Part shown: piece by piece, positions 26,536-35,680 of the stretch
Layout of the letters: each line of letters starts with the position of its first letter
How positions within the stretch are numbered: position 1 is the stretch's first letter
Origin: CAZAAW01 sp964483325
GTDB lineage: Bacteria; Pseudomonadota; Alphaproteobacteria; Rhizobiales; Kaistiaceae
Reading direction: 5' to 3'
Length of the DNA stretch: 51,587 bases
Assembly: GCA_964483325.1 (NCBI GenBank)
Contig: CAZAAW010000018.1
Span: 1 to 51,587, forward strand
Made by a program: the position numbers and the translations under genes
The notes under the pieces: model-generated
Databases searched by the model: none
Seen by the model: the letters and a program-made list of their open reading frames with translations, nothing else
What the model was told of the DNA's origin: nothing

Positions 26536-27384
26536 ATGGCCGAACCCGACATCACCGCGCTCAAGGCGACGATCGACGCCGCCTATGAGCGCCGCGCGGA
26601 CGCCGGCACCGACACGGCCGAACTGCGCGCCACCGTCGAACAGGCGCTGAACCTCCTCGACCGCGGCACGCTGCGCGTCGCCGAGAAGATCGATGGCACC
26701 TGGACTGTGCATCAGTGGCTGAAGAAGGCGGTGCTGCTCTACCTGCACCTGACGCCGACCGAGGTCATCGAGGGCGGTCCGGGCGAATCGTCCTGGTACG
26801 ACAAGATGCCGTCGAAGTTCGCCTCCTGGGGGGCGCAGCAGTTCAAGGCGGCCGGCTTCCGCGCCGTGCCAGGGGCCATCGTCCGCCGCTCGGCCTATAT
26901 CGCGCCGCGCGTCGTGCTGATGCCGTCCTTCGTCAATCTCGGCGCCCGCGTCGACGAGGGCACGATGGTCGACACCTGGGCGACGGTCGGCTCCTGCGCG
27001 CAGATCGGCAAGAACGTCCACATCTCCGGCGGCGCCGGCATCGGCGGCGTGCTGGAGCCGCTGCAGGCCGGGCCGGTGGTGATCGAGGACAATTGCTTCA
27101 TCGGCGCCCGCGCCGAAGTGGCCGAGGGCGTCATCGTCGAGGAAGGCTCGGTGCTGTCGATGGGCGTCTATCTCGGCGCCTCGACCAAGATCGTCGACCG
27201 CGCCACCGGCGAGATCCACATGGGCCGCGTCCCGGCCTATTCGGTGGTGGTATCGGGCACCATGCCCGGCAAGCCGCTGCCGGACGGCTCCCCCGGCCCG
27301 TCGCTCTACTGCGCCGTCATCGTCAAGCGCGTCGACGAGCGCACAAGGTCGAAGACCTCGATCAACGAGCTGCTGCGCGACTGA
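26536..27384 (+). CDS. dapD: 2,3,4,5-tetrahydropyridine-2,6-dicarboxylate N-succinyltransferase
   Basis: 282-residue enzyme of the succinylase branch of lysine/diaminopimelate synthesis. It has an N-terminal helical domain, then a left-handed beta helix of hexapeptide repeats (VNLGARVDEGTMVDTWATVG, HISGGAGIGGV, IEDNCFIGARAEV), and a short C-terminal domain ending TSINELLRD. The length is normal. dapE is not in the window. Needed for peptidoglycan and lysine. Confidence 0.96.
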   Translation: MAEPDITALKATIDAAYERRADAGTDTAELRATVEQALNLLDRGTLRVAEKIDGTWTVHQWLKKAVLLYLHLTPTEVIEGGPGESSWYDKMPSKFASWGAQQFKAAGFRAVPGAIVRRSAYIAPRVVLMPSFVNLGARVDEGTMVDTWATVGSCAQIGKNVHISGGAGIGGVLEPLQAGPVVIEDNCFIGARAEVAEGVIVEEGSVLSMGVYLGASTKIVDRATGEIHMGRVPAYSVVVSGTMPGKPLPDGSPGPSLYCAVIVKRVDERTRSKTSINELLRD

Positions 27385-27511
27385 GGACAAGGCCCGGCGC
27401 GGCTGTCGAGGAACCGCCGGGCTCGTCGCACCACCATCGCCGTCCCACCGGCGTCATGGCCGGATGCTGTTCCAGGTGGGGAGCGCCGCCGGGCATCTAG
27501 CACCCCACGCT

Positions 27512-30175
27512 TCACCCCGCCGCCAGCACCAGGCTGACCGCCACCGGATCGCCGGCGGCGCCGGGGGTGATGGTGAAGCCGAGCTCGCGGGCCAGCATCA
27601 GCATGCGGGCATTGCCCGGCAGCACCTCGCCGGTCAGCGTGCCGATGCCGCGCTGGCGGGCATGGGTGATGAGCGCCGTCAGCAGCGCCGAGCCGATGCC
27701 CTGGCCGGCAAGATCGGAGCGCGTCATGACGCCGAACTCGGCACGGGCGCCGTCCGGGTCGGCGATCAGCCGGGCAACGCCGAGGACAGCCCCGTCATGG
27801 CCGAAGCCGACCAGCGCCATCTCGCGGTCATAGTCGATCTGCGACAGGCGCGCCGCCATGGCATGCGGCAGGCTGCGCATCGGCGCCATGAAGCGCAGGC
27901 GCCGGTCCTCCGGCGTCGACGCCTCGACCATGGCGACGAGCGCCGGCTCGTCCTCCGGGCGGATCGGCCGGATGGCGAGATCGCCGCCGCCCGGCAGCGG
28001 CACCGTCTCTTCCAGCTCGGCCGGATAAGGCCGGACGGCAAGGTGCGTCGGCGGCGCTCCGGGCTCGGCAAGGACGATGCGCGCGTCGACGGCGATGACG
28101 CCGTCGGCATCGGCGAGCAGCGGATTGATGTCGAGCTCGTGCAGCTCGGGGAAGTCGATCACCATCTCCGACAGGCGCACCAGCACCTGGGTGATCGCCG
28201 CATGGTCGGCCGGCGGCCGGTCGCGGTAGCCGGCGAGCAGCCGGGCGATGCGGGTGGCGCGGATCATGTCGCCGGCCAGCACCGAATTGAGCGGCGGCAG
28301 GCCGATGCTGCGGTCGGCGATGGTCTCGGTGGCGACGCCGCCGGCGCCGAAGAGGAGGATCGGCCCGAAGGTGGCGTCCTGGGCGATGCCGGCGAGCAGC
28401 TCCTGCGCCTGCGGCCGCGGCACCATCGCCTCGATGGTGAAGCCGTCGATCTTCGCCTCCGGGCGCACCGCGGCGACGCGCGCCAGCATCTCCTCGGCCG
28501 CCGCCGCGACGGCGCCCGGCGCCAGGTCGAGGCGGACGCCGCCGACATCGGACTTGTGGGTGATGTCGGGCGACAGGATCTTCAGCGCCACATGGCCGCC
28601 AATCTTCGCCGCCAGCGCCGCCGCCTCGGCCGGCGTCGCGGCGGTGCCGCCCTCCGCCACCGGGATGCCGTAGGCGCGCAGCACCTCCTTGGCCTCCGGC
28701 GCCGTCAGCACGGTGCGGCCGGCGGCGCGCACGCCGTCGAACACCGCCCGCGCCGCCCGCCGCGCCGTCTCCGGCGTCAGCGGGAAGGCGACCGGCGTCT
28801 CCTGCAGGAGATCCTGGTTGCGGCGGTAGCGCACCATCTGCATGAAGGCCGCCGTCGCGTCCTCCGGCGTCTCGAAGCTCGGCAGTTTGCCGGCGAAGGT
28901 CTGGCGCGGGCCGCGCGCCGTGGCGTCGCCCACCCAGCAGGCGAGCAGCGGCACGCGCGGCGGCGGCTCGAGGCGGGCCGTCACCGCCGCCGCCGTCGCC
29001 ATGCCGTCGACAACCGCCGTCGGGCTGTTGAGGACGAGGATGGCGTCGCCGTCCGGTTCGCGCAGCAGCACGTCGAGCGCCGCGCCGTAGCGGTCGCTGT
29101 CGGCGTCGCCGATGATGTCGACCGGGTTGGCGCCCGACCAGGTCTTCGGCATCGCCGCGTCGAGAGCCGCGATGCCTTCCGTCGACAGGCTAGCGAGCCG
29201 GCCACCCTGGCGCTCCAGCGCATCGGTGGCGATGACGCCGAGGCCGCCGCCATTGGTGAGGATCATCAGCCGGTCGCCGGCCACCGGGCCGCATACCGCC
29301 AGCGTCCCGGCGGCGGTGAAGAGATCGCGCAGCGCATCGACGCGCAGCATGCCGGCGCGGCGGAAGGCGGCGTCATAGACGGCGTCGCTGCCGGCCAGCG
29401 CTCCGGTATGGGAGACGGCGGCGCGGGCGCCGGCTTCGCTGCGCCCCGACTTGATGACGATCACCGGCTTGGCGCGCGCCGCGATGCGGCCGGCGGTGAG
29501 GAATTTGCGCGCCTCGGTGACGGCCTCGACATAGAGCAGGATCGCCCGCGTCGCCGTGTCGAGGGCGAGATAGTCGAGGAGATCGCCGAAATCGACGTCC
29601 GACATGTCGCCGATCGAGATCATGTGCGAGAAGCCGATGCCCTGGCCGACGGCCCAGTCGAGCGTCGCCGTGGCGACGGCGCCGGACTGGGTGATCATGG
29701 CGAGGTCGCCGGCCGCCGGCGTCAGATGCGCGAAGCTGGCATTGAGCTTCTGGCCGGGCGAGATGAAGCCGAGGCAGTTGGGTCCGACGATGCGCATCAG
29801 GTTGGGCCGCGCCGCCTCCAGCATCTGCTGGCGCAGGGTGCGGCCGTCGGCGCCCTCGACGCCCATGCCGGCGGTGATAACCACCGCGGCGCGGCAGCCG
29901 CGGGCGCCGAGCTCGGCGATGAGGCCGGGCACGGTCGGCGGCGGCGTGGCGATGATGGCAAGGTCCGGCGTCACCGGCAGCTCGGCGACGGAGCGGTAAT
30001 TGACCGTCGAGCGGATCGCCGTGGCATGCGGATTGACCGGCATCACCGGGCCGGCGAAGCCGCCATTGAGGAGATTGGCGGCAAGCACCGCGCCGACCGA
30101 GCCGGGCTGGTTGCTGGCGCCGACCAGCGCCACGGCCTTGGGCGCGAACAGGGCGTCGAGATTGCGGATGGTCAA
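27512..30175 (-). CDS. Acyl-CoA synthetase (NDP-forming)-like protein fused to GNAT acetyltransferase (Pat/PatZ type)
   Basis: 887-residue multidomain protein: a CoA-binding Rossmann domain (about 1-130, VALVGASNQPGSVG), succinyl-CoA-ligase-like domains (about 145-460, including SHTGALAGSDAVYDAAF), an ATP-grasp domain (about 480-700, LKILSPDITHKSDVGGV), and a C-terminal GNAT domain (about 725-887, with SDLAGQGIGSAL as the acetyl-CoA loop). The size and order match the PatZ/YfiQ lysine acetyltransferases, which control enzymes such as acetyl-CoA synthetase. The ligase part may be only regulatory. No acs gene is adjacent. Confidence 0.88.
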   Translation of the reverse strand: MTIRNLDALFAPKAVALVGASNQPGSVGAVLAANLLNGGFAGPVMPVNPHATAIRSTVNYRSVAELPVTPDLAIIATPPPTVPGLIAELGARGCRAAVVITAGMGVEGADGRTLRQQMLEAARPNLMRIVGPNCLGFISPGQKLNASFAHLTPAAGDLAMITQSGAVATATLDWAVGQGIGFSHMISIGDMSDVDFGDLLDYLALDTATRAILLYVEAVTEARKFLTAGRIAARAKPVIVIKSGRSEAGARAAVSHTGALAGSDAVYDAAFRRAGMLRVDALRDLFTAAGTLAVCGPVAGDRLMILTNGGGLGVIATDALERQGGRLASLSTEGIAALDAAMPKTWSGANPVDIIGDADSDRYGAALDVLLREPDGDAILVLNSPTAVVDGMATAAAVTARLEPPPRVPLLACWVGDATARGPRQTFAGKLPSFETPEDATAAFMQMVRYRRNQDLLQETPVAFPLTPETARRAARAVFDGVRAAGRTVLTAPEAKEVLRAYGIPVAEGGTAATPAEAAALAAKIGGHVALKILSPDITHKSDVGGVRLDLAPGAVAAAAEEMLARVAAVRPEAKIDGFTIEAMVPRPQAQELLAGIAQDATFGPILLFGAGGVATETIADRSIGLPPLNSVLAGDMIRATRIARLLAGYRDRPPADHAAITQVLVRLSEMVIDFPELHELDINPLLADADGVIAVDARIVLAEPGAPPTHLAVRPYPAELEETVPLPGGGDLAIRPIRPEDEPALVAMVEASTPEDRRLRFMAPMRSLPHAMAARLSQIDYDREMALVGFGHDGAVLGVARLIADPDGARAEFGVMTRSDLAGQGIGSALLTALITHARQRGIGTLTGEVLPGNARMLMLARELGFTITPGAAGDPVAVSLVLAAG

Positions 30176-30269
30176 GGCGCGGCTCCTGGCGGCGCCGCCG
30201 GACCGGCGGCGAATGAGTCGGGGGCGGCGGCAGGATCGGCTTTTCCGCCTGCCGCCTGCAACCCCCGCA

Positions 30270-31148
30270 TCAGCGCTCGGGCGTCTTCAGGACGAGGCAG
30301 GCACCGCCGGCCGCCTGCAGCCGCCGGCACAGATCGCTGGCCGCCTCCCGCGTCTCGGCCGGCACCCGCGCCTGGTAGAAGGCGCCGCGGCCGCGGCTGC
30401 GGTTGACGCTGCCGAGCAGCATCGGCGTCGCGCCGGCCATGGCGGCCGGGAAACGGCCCTGCAGCCGCGCATAGGCGGCAAGGACGCGGCCGCGGCTGAA
30501 GCCGGCCGCCACCTGCACGCCCCACGGCCCCCAGGCGGTCGGCATGTCGGCGAAGCGCGGCAGCTCGCCGCGCGCCAGTCCGGCGGCGACATCGACGCAG
30601 CGCGCCGCATCTTCCGCCGCGCCGGCCGCGGCCTCGGCGGCGCCTTCCATCCATTCCACGGCGGCGCGGCCGGTGATGGTGAAGACGAAATCCTCCGTCT
30701 CCAGCGGCAGGCTGCGGTCGCCGGCAAGCCAGGCCGCCACCCGGTCGGGGCCGGCATTATAGGCGGCCGCGGCAAGGCCGAGATTGCCGAAGCGGCCGCG
30801 CAGCTGGCGCAGATAGCGCGCCGAGGCGGGGATCGCCTGCACCGGATCGAACGGGTCGGCGAGGCCCTGCTCGCGCGCCGTGCCGGGCATGAACTGGGCG
30901 ATGCCCTGCGCTCCCTTGGGGCTGACGGCATCGGCGCGGAAGGTGCTCTCCTTCCAGATCAGCCGTGTCAGGAAGGAGGCCGGCACGGCATGGGCGCCGG
31001 CCGCCGCCTCGATCAGCTCGCAGACGCCGACCGTCGTCAGGGCGCCGGCGCTGCTGCCCGGCGGCATGGCGGCGAAATCGTCCCGCGCCGCGGCCGGCAG
31101 CGCCGCCAGCGCGGCCACGGCCCAGCCGGCGCGCCGAAGCCTGCGCAT
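30270..31148 (-). CDS. Lytic transglycosylase with SPOR-like C-terminus
   Basis: 292-residue exported murein hydrolase. The start at 31148 has GGGAGGAGG upstream; a signal peptide covers about residues 1-22. The SLT domain has the catalytic E67 in WKESTFRADAVSPKGAQG, then GIAQFMPGTA and AAYNAGPDRV. From about residue 205 a GPWGVQVAAGFSRGRVLAAY segment begins a SPOR-like domain, which in other proteins binds denuded glycan strands at the septum. It probably acts in wall remodelling. Divergent from the substrate-binding protein gene. Confidence 0.87.
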   Translation of the reverse strand: MRRLRRAGWAVAALAALPAAARDDFAAMPPGSSAGALTTVGVCELIEAAAGAHAVPASFLTRLIWKESTFRADAVSPKGAQGIAQFMPGTAREQGLADPFDPVQAIPASARYLRQLRGRFGNLGLAAAAYNAGPDRVAAWLAGDRSLPLETEDFVFTITGRAAVEWMEGAAEAAAGAAEDAARCVDVAAGLARGELPRFADMPTAWGPWGVQVAAGFSRGRVLAAYARLQGRFPAAMAGATPMLLGSVNRSRGRGAFYQARVPAETREAASDLCRRLQAAGGACLVLKTPER

Positions 31149-31381
31149 GGCCCTCCTCCCGATGGTGCCGCAAGAGGTGAGCCCAATCCCGCCGCCGAGG
31201 CAAGCCGCCGCGCCCCTCCCGCCGGCGCCGCCGGTGCAGTAGAAGAGGAACGCCCGGGGACGGTCCGCCCGTCCGCGCAGGCATCGCCCGGCGCGCGCCG
31301 CCGGCACATGGAGCCCCAGCGTCACCGCCCGGCCGGCATCGTCGGCCGCGCCTTCCCCATCGGATCATTGAGGGACCGACA

Positions 31382-32410
31382 ATGAGACTCCACACCCTGG
31401 TGCGCGCCGCCGCCGGCCTCAGCGTCGCCGCCGCGCTTGCCGCGGCCTGGCCCGCCTCCGCGGCGCCGTTCCGGCTCATCAGCACCGACATCGAGACGGC
31501 GCTGGTGCCCAATTCCGTCATCGACCTCGCCCTCAGCGAGGGCTATTTCGCCCGCGAGGGCGTCGATGTCGCGGTGGTGAAGGTGCAGCAGACGCCGTCG
31601 GCGGTCGCCGCGCTGCAGGCCGGCGAAGGCGAGATGGCCAATATCTCGATCGAGGCGGCGCTGCAGATGGTGGCGCGCGGCCAGATGGACCTGCGCGCCG
31701 TCACCTCGCCGAACAAGTACCCGCCCTATCTTATCGCCGGCAAGACAGACATCGCCGACATCCATGGCCTTGCCGGCCGCTCCTTCGGCGTCGGCCGCGT
31801 CGGCAGCCTCGACCACACGCTGACCGCCATGGTGCTGCGCGCCGCCGGCATGGACCCGGCCAGCGTCGATTTCGTGCCGATCGGCCAGCCGCCGGCCCGC
31901 GCCCAGGCGCTCGTCGCCGGCGCCATCGACGCCAGCACCATGTCGATCGGCGTCTGGATGGGCGTCCCCGACAAGAGCGCCCTGCATGTCATCGTGCCGG
32001 TCGCCCAGTTCGCCGAAGGGGCGCCGGTGGTCGGCAAGGTCAATGTCGTCAGCGCCGAGACGCTGGCGAACCGCCGCGGCGAGATCGAGGCGGTGGTGCG
32101 CGCCCTCATCAAGGCGTCGCGCGACTACGATGCCGAGCCGCAGAAATGGGTCGAGGCGATGGTGCGGGCCCGTCCCGACGTGCCGCGCGCCGACCTCGAA
32201 ACGCTGGCCGAGGCCTTCCGCGGCAGCTGGAGCGTCAATGGCGGCCTGTCGGCGCAGGAACTGAGCTTCTCCGAGGACCAGACCTATGGCAGCGAGGATT
32301 TCGCCGGCCTGCCGAAGCTCACCCTGTCGCAATGGGTCGATTTCTCGATCGTCGACGGCATCCTGAAGGAGATCGGCACCGACCCCAGCGCCGATACGCC
32401 GACCCGCTGA
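31382..32410 (+). CDS. NitT/TauT-type ABC transporter substrate-binding protein, orphan
   Basis: 342-residue periplasmic solute-binding protein with a signal peptide to about residue 27. The pattern LALSEGYFAREGVDVAVVKV, followed by AALQAGEGEMANIS and GRSFGVGRVGS, is typical of the SsuA/TauA/NMT1 family, which binds sulfonates, taurine, nitrate or thiamine precursors. GAGGGA precedes the ATG. No permease or ATPase gene follows, so it must work with a transporter elsewhere or have another role. Confidence 0.85.
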   Translation: MRLHTLVRAAAGLSVAAALAAAWPASAAPFRLISTDIETALVPNSVIDLALSEGYFAREGVDVAVVKVQQTPSAVAALQAGEGEMANISIEAALQMVARGQMDLRAVTSPNKYPPYLIAGKTDIADIHGLAGRSFGVGRVGSLDHTLTAMVLRAAGMDPASVDFVPIGQPPARAQALVAGAIDASTMSIGVWMGVPDKSALHVIVPVAQFAEGAPVVGKVNVVSAETLANRRGEIEAVVRALIKASRDYDAEPQKWVEAMVRARPDVPRADLETLAEAFRGSWSVNGGLSAQELSFSEDQTYGSEDFAGLPKLTLSQWVDFSIVDGILKEIGTDPSADTPTR

Positions 32411-32430
32411 CGTCCGGAGGCTGGCCGGCC

Positions 32431-32709
32431 TCAGCCGGCCACCGCCGTTCCCTCGTCCCAACCCGGTTCGGCGTCGAACAGGCCCGCCTCGACGTCGTTG
32501 CGGAAGCTTGTCAGCCAGCCGAAGCCGTCCATCGGATAGGCGCGGGCGACGCCGGTGCGGCGATGCGTGAGGACGATCGTGCGCCAGGCGTCCTGCGCAG
32601 CGCCGGATGGCTCGCCCGCGACGGCGAACTCGCCGAGGGAATGGCCGTTGCGGCGCAGGAGGGCATGGAGCTGGACGATCGTGTCTCCGGAAAGACGATG
32701 CAGACTCAT
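32431..32709 (-). CDS. Short hypothetical protein
   Basis: 92-residue soluble protein (MSLHRLSGDTIVQLH...) of unknown function. Its composition is balanced, unlike antisense frames in this GC-rich DNA, and it ends 20 bases from the convergent substrate-binding protein gene. The ribosome site is weak. I see no motif; the sequence SLGEFAVAGEPSG..AWRTIVLTH suggests a compact alpha/beta fold only. Confidence 0.55.
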   Translation of the reverse strand: MSLHRLSGDTIVQLHALLRRNGHSLGEFAVAGEPSGAAQDAWRTIVLTHRRTGVARAYPMDGFGWLTSFRNDVEAGLFDAEPGWDEGTAVAG

Positions 32710-32902
32710 GATGACGGACCCGACCCCCGGGCAAGACGAATCCGGTCCCGCCGCTGGGCGGCGGCAGCCGGGGCGAGCGGATGGTGATGTCCGCTGATCC
32801 TTCAACAAGAGTGATGCCGTTCCGGTTCCCGGTCGCGCCGCCGCACCACTGGAGGAGGCGGCAGCCGCGCCCCCCGACCGATGTCCGCCGACACTTTCAG
32901 CT

Positions 32903-33042
32903 GCGTCATGGCCGGACTTGATCCGGCCATCTACGCGAACACGGGTGGCGCAGAACGAAGCCCGCCGGCGAGGCGTCCTTTCTGGCGCCCACGGTGTTCG
33001 CGTGGATGCTCGGGTCTTCGCCCGGGCATGACGCAGCTGGGG
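32903..33042. repeat. Composite palindromic repeat, family A copy 3
   Basis: The same two facing halves as copies 1 and 2, with a single change in the right palindrome (GATGCTCGGG). It fills most of the gene-free stretch 32710-33188 upstream of the amidase gene; the rest shows no feature apart from the amidase leader. Confidence 0.85.
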
Positions 33043-33188
33043 CGTGGGTAGCCGACGCCGCCACCCGTTCCGCATTCGCCAACCCGCCACAAACCCCGAT
33101 TGCCGCCCGTGGCAAAGCCGCTACACTGCGCCGCGCCGGGGTCGGGGGCGATGCCGGGCGGCACCGGCCGCCGGCAAGGGATGGTGGT

Positions 33189-34817
33189 TTGGACAAGGTT
33201 CTGCACCGCCGGCTGGCGGCGGCGGCCCGTCTCCTGCTGCTCAGCGGCGCAGTCCTCTGCTCCGGGCCGTCCTTCACGGCGGCTCCCCCGGTTGCGGCGC
33301 CATGGACGGCGGCGGAGATGGAAGCGGCCCGGTTGACCAGCCTGCCGCGCCTGCGGGCGCTCGACTTCGCCCCGTTCGAGGCCGAGCTGGCGGCCTTCGA
33401 CGCCGCCCGCGCCGATGCCGTGATGGCGATCCTGCGCGGCGCGACGATCCCGCAGGTGCAGGCGGCGATGGAGGCCGGGCGGCTCACCTCGGCCGAGCTG
33501 ACGCTGTTCTTCCTCGACCGCATCCGCCGCCATGACGAGACGCTGCGCAGCTATGCCGAGCTCAACCCGGCGGCGCTGGCGGAGGCGCGCGCCGCCGATG
33601 CGGCGCGGGCGGCCGGCCGGCGCGGGCCGCTGCTCGGCATCCCGCTCAGCATCAAGGACAATATCGAGACCGACGCGCCGCTGCACACCACCGGCGGCGC
33701 CGAGATCCTGCTGCAGCATGTGGCGGCCGCCGATGCGCCGGTGGTGACGCGCCTGCGCCGCGCCGGCGCCGTCATCCTCGGCAAGGCCAGCCTGTCGGAG
33801 CTGGCGGGGGCGCTGACCGCCCATGCCGGCTCCAGCGCCGTCGCCGGCCAGGGCCGCAACCCGCATGGCAGCGCCTATCCTGTCCTCGGCTCCAGCAGCG
33901 GCTCGGCGATCGCCACCGCCGCCTATCTCGCCATGGCCAGCATCGGCACCGAGACCTCCGGCTCGCTGCTGGCGCCGGCCCATGTCAACGGCGTCGTGGC
34001 GATGAAGCCGAGCCACGGCACGGTCGACGGCGACGGCATCATCCCGCTGATCCGCTTCCAGGACACCGCCGGCCCGGTGGCGCGCAGCGTCACCGACGCG
34101 GCGATCCTGCTCGCCGCCATCGGCGAGGCGCCCTCCGCCCGCAGCAGCCTCAGGCCCGACGCCCTCGACGGCGTCGTCGCCGGCGTGCTGGCCGCCGACA
34201 TCGCCGCGGCGACGCGCGACGACCCGGGCCTGCTGCTGCGCATCCGCGACGGCCTCGAGGCGGCCGGGGCGCGCATGGTCGAGGTGGGGTCGCTCGACCA
34301 GCCGGATCTGACGCCGCTGGTCATGCTCGGCCTCGCCGTCGACACGGTCGGCTATCTCGCCGCCGCCGGCACGCCGGTGCGCACGCTGGCGGACCTGCGC
34401 GTCTACAACGCCGCCCTCCCCGAGCGGCGCATTCCGCGCGGCCAGGATTTCGTCGACCTGGCAGCGCGCTACGTGCCGCTCCTCCTGCAATCGGCCGGTG
34501 CGGCGACGCCAGCGGCGGTCGGCCCGGCCTATCAGGAGCTGGCGCTCGGCCTCCGCTCGCGTGCCGCCGCGACGCTCGACGCCGCCTTCGCCGGCAGCGG
34601 CGCGACGGTGCTGGCGAGCCTCGGCAACGCCCATTCGCAGCTCTACGCGACGGCCGGCTATCCGGCGATCACCGTGCCGCTCGGCCTCGGCGCCGACGGC
34701 CGCCCCTCCGGCCTGACGCTGATCGGCCGCCGCGGCGCCGACGTCGAGCTGCTGGCCTTCGCCTATGCCTTCGAACAGGCAACCGGCTGGCGCGTCGATC
34801 CCGTCCTGCCGCGCTGA
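33189..34817 (+). CDS. Amidase-signature enzyme, probably exported
   Basis: 542-residue serine hydrolase of the amidase-signature family. The Ser-cisSer-Lys triad is present: K156 in LSIKDNIE, a serine in GSSSGSA (near 236) and S259 in TETSGSL. The start is a TTG at 33189 after AAGGGA. It yields a basic N-terminus and a hydrophobic stretch (LAAAARLLLLSGAVLCSG), a signal peptide or anchor with a possible lipoprotein-like Cys at 24. Secreted amidases of this type occur in proteobacteria; the substrate (amide, peptide or nylon-like oligomer) is not readable. Confidence 0.87.
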   Translation: MDKVLHRRLAAAARLLLLSGAVLCSGPSFTAAPPVAAPWTAAEMEAARLTSLPRLRALDFAPFEAELAAFDAARADAVMAILRGATIPQVQAAMEAGRLTSAELTLFFLDRIRRHDETLRSYAELNPAALAEARAADAARAAGRRGPLLGIPLSIKDNIETDAPLHTTGGAEILLQHVAAADAPVVTRLRRAGAVILGKASLSELAGALTAHAGSSAVAGQGRNPHGSAYPVLGSSSGSAIATAAYLAMASIGTETSGSLLAPAHVNGVVAMKPSHGTVDGDGIIPLIRFQDTAGPVARSVTDAAILLAAIGEAPSARSSLRPDALDGVVAGVLAADIAAATRDDPGLLLRIRDGLEAAGARMVEVGSLDQPDLTPLVMLGLAVDTVGYLAAAGTPVRTLADLRVYNAALPERRIPRGQDFVDLAARYVPLLLQSAGAATPAAVGPAYQELALGLRSRAAATLDAAFAGSGATVLASLGNAHSQLYATAGYPAITVPLGLGADGRPSGLTLIGRRGADVELLAFAYAFEQATGWRVDPVLPR

Positions 34818-34827
34818 CAGTCTTTCC

Positions 34828-35676
34828 TCAACGCGGCGGGGTGCTGGCGTAGTAGGCGGCGATGCGGTCGATCTCGTCCGGCGTCAGGGCGCCGGCGATG
34901 GCGCGCATGCGGCCATAGACGTCGTTGCGGCGGCTGCCGTCGGCATAGGCGTGCAGCTGCGCGGCGAGATAGTCGGCCTTCTGGCCGGCGATGGTCGGCG
35001 TCTCCATCGGGCCGCCGGAGCGCGTGCCGTGGCAGGAGACGCAGGCCGGGATGCCGCGCTCCGGGGCGCCGCGATTGATCAGCTGCGCCGTCGCCGCATC
35101 GCCGGGGCGGGCGATGTCGGGGTCGAGCGTGCCCCTGGCGAGATGGGCGTAATAGGACGACAGGTCGAGGATCATCTGGTCGTCGAGGCCCTCGGCGACC
35201 GGTCCCATGATGTCGCTGGCGCGGCTGCCGCTGCGGAAATCGTGCATCTGCTTGTAGAGCGCCAGCGCCGACTGGCCGGCGAGATTGGGGAAGGACGGGT
35301 CCTCCGACAGGCCGGCCTCGCCGTGGCAGCCGGCGCACATCTCGGCCACCGCGGCGCCGGCTTCCGGCCGGCCGGCGCCCAGCGCCTGCAGCACCTGTGG
35401 GCTCCACGCCACTTCCGACACCGGCTGCGCCGTCGCCTCGGAGGGCGGCGTCAGGATCGCCGGGGTGCTCGGCGCGACGCCGAGGGCGCGGCAGATGGCG
35501 TTCCAGGCGCTGAGGCCGATCGGCGTCCCCTGCGCCAGCGGCAGGACGACGAAGCCGAACAGCGCCGCCAGGATCAGCGCCGCGCCGACCGCGAGGCTCG
35601 CCCAGCGCCGCCAGGCGCAGTCGAGGCGGCCGGTGTCCTCGCCGACACCCTTGTCGTCCTGATGGATGTCGGTCAT
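34828..35676 (-). CDS. Membrane-anchored dihaem cytochrome c of the ba3 oxidase operon
   Basis: 282-residue protein with one N-terminal membrane helix (about 28-50) and two cytochrome c4-like domains with haem sites CAGCH and CVSCH. Each domain has the expected later methionine. It is the last gene of the oxidase operon, 4 bases after subunit I, and is likely the direct electron donor to the CuA site of subunit II. An ATG at 35694 is an alternative start. Confidence 0.9.
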   Translation of the reverse strand: MTDIHQDDKGVGEDTGRLDCAWRRWASLAVGAALILAALFGFVVLPLAQGTPIGLSAWNAICRALGVAPSTPAILTPPSEATAQPVSEVAWSPQVLQALGAGRPEAGAAVAEMCAGCHGEAGLSEDPSFPNLAGQSALALYKQMHDFRSGSRASDIMGPVAEGLDDQMILDLSSYYAHLARGTLDPDIARPGDAATAQLINRGAPERGIPACVSCHGTRSGGPMETPTIAGQKADYLAAQLHAYADGSRRNDVYGRMRAIAGALTPDEIDRIAAYYASTPPR

Positions 35677-35680
35677 GGCG

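Noticed and set aside
27464..30406. A 980-codon open frame on the plus strand opposite the Pat-like acetyltransferase gene
   Set aside because: It is antisense to a well-supported multidomain gene. Its composition (Arg, Ala, Gly, Asp, His rich with no hydrophobic core) is what GC-rich antisense frames give.
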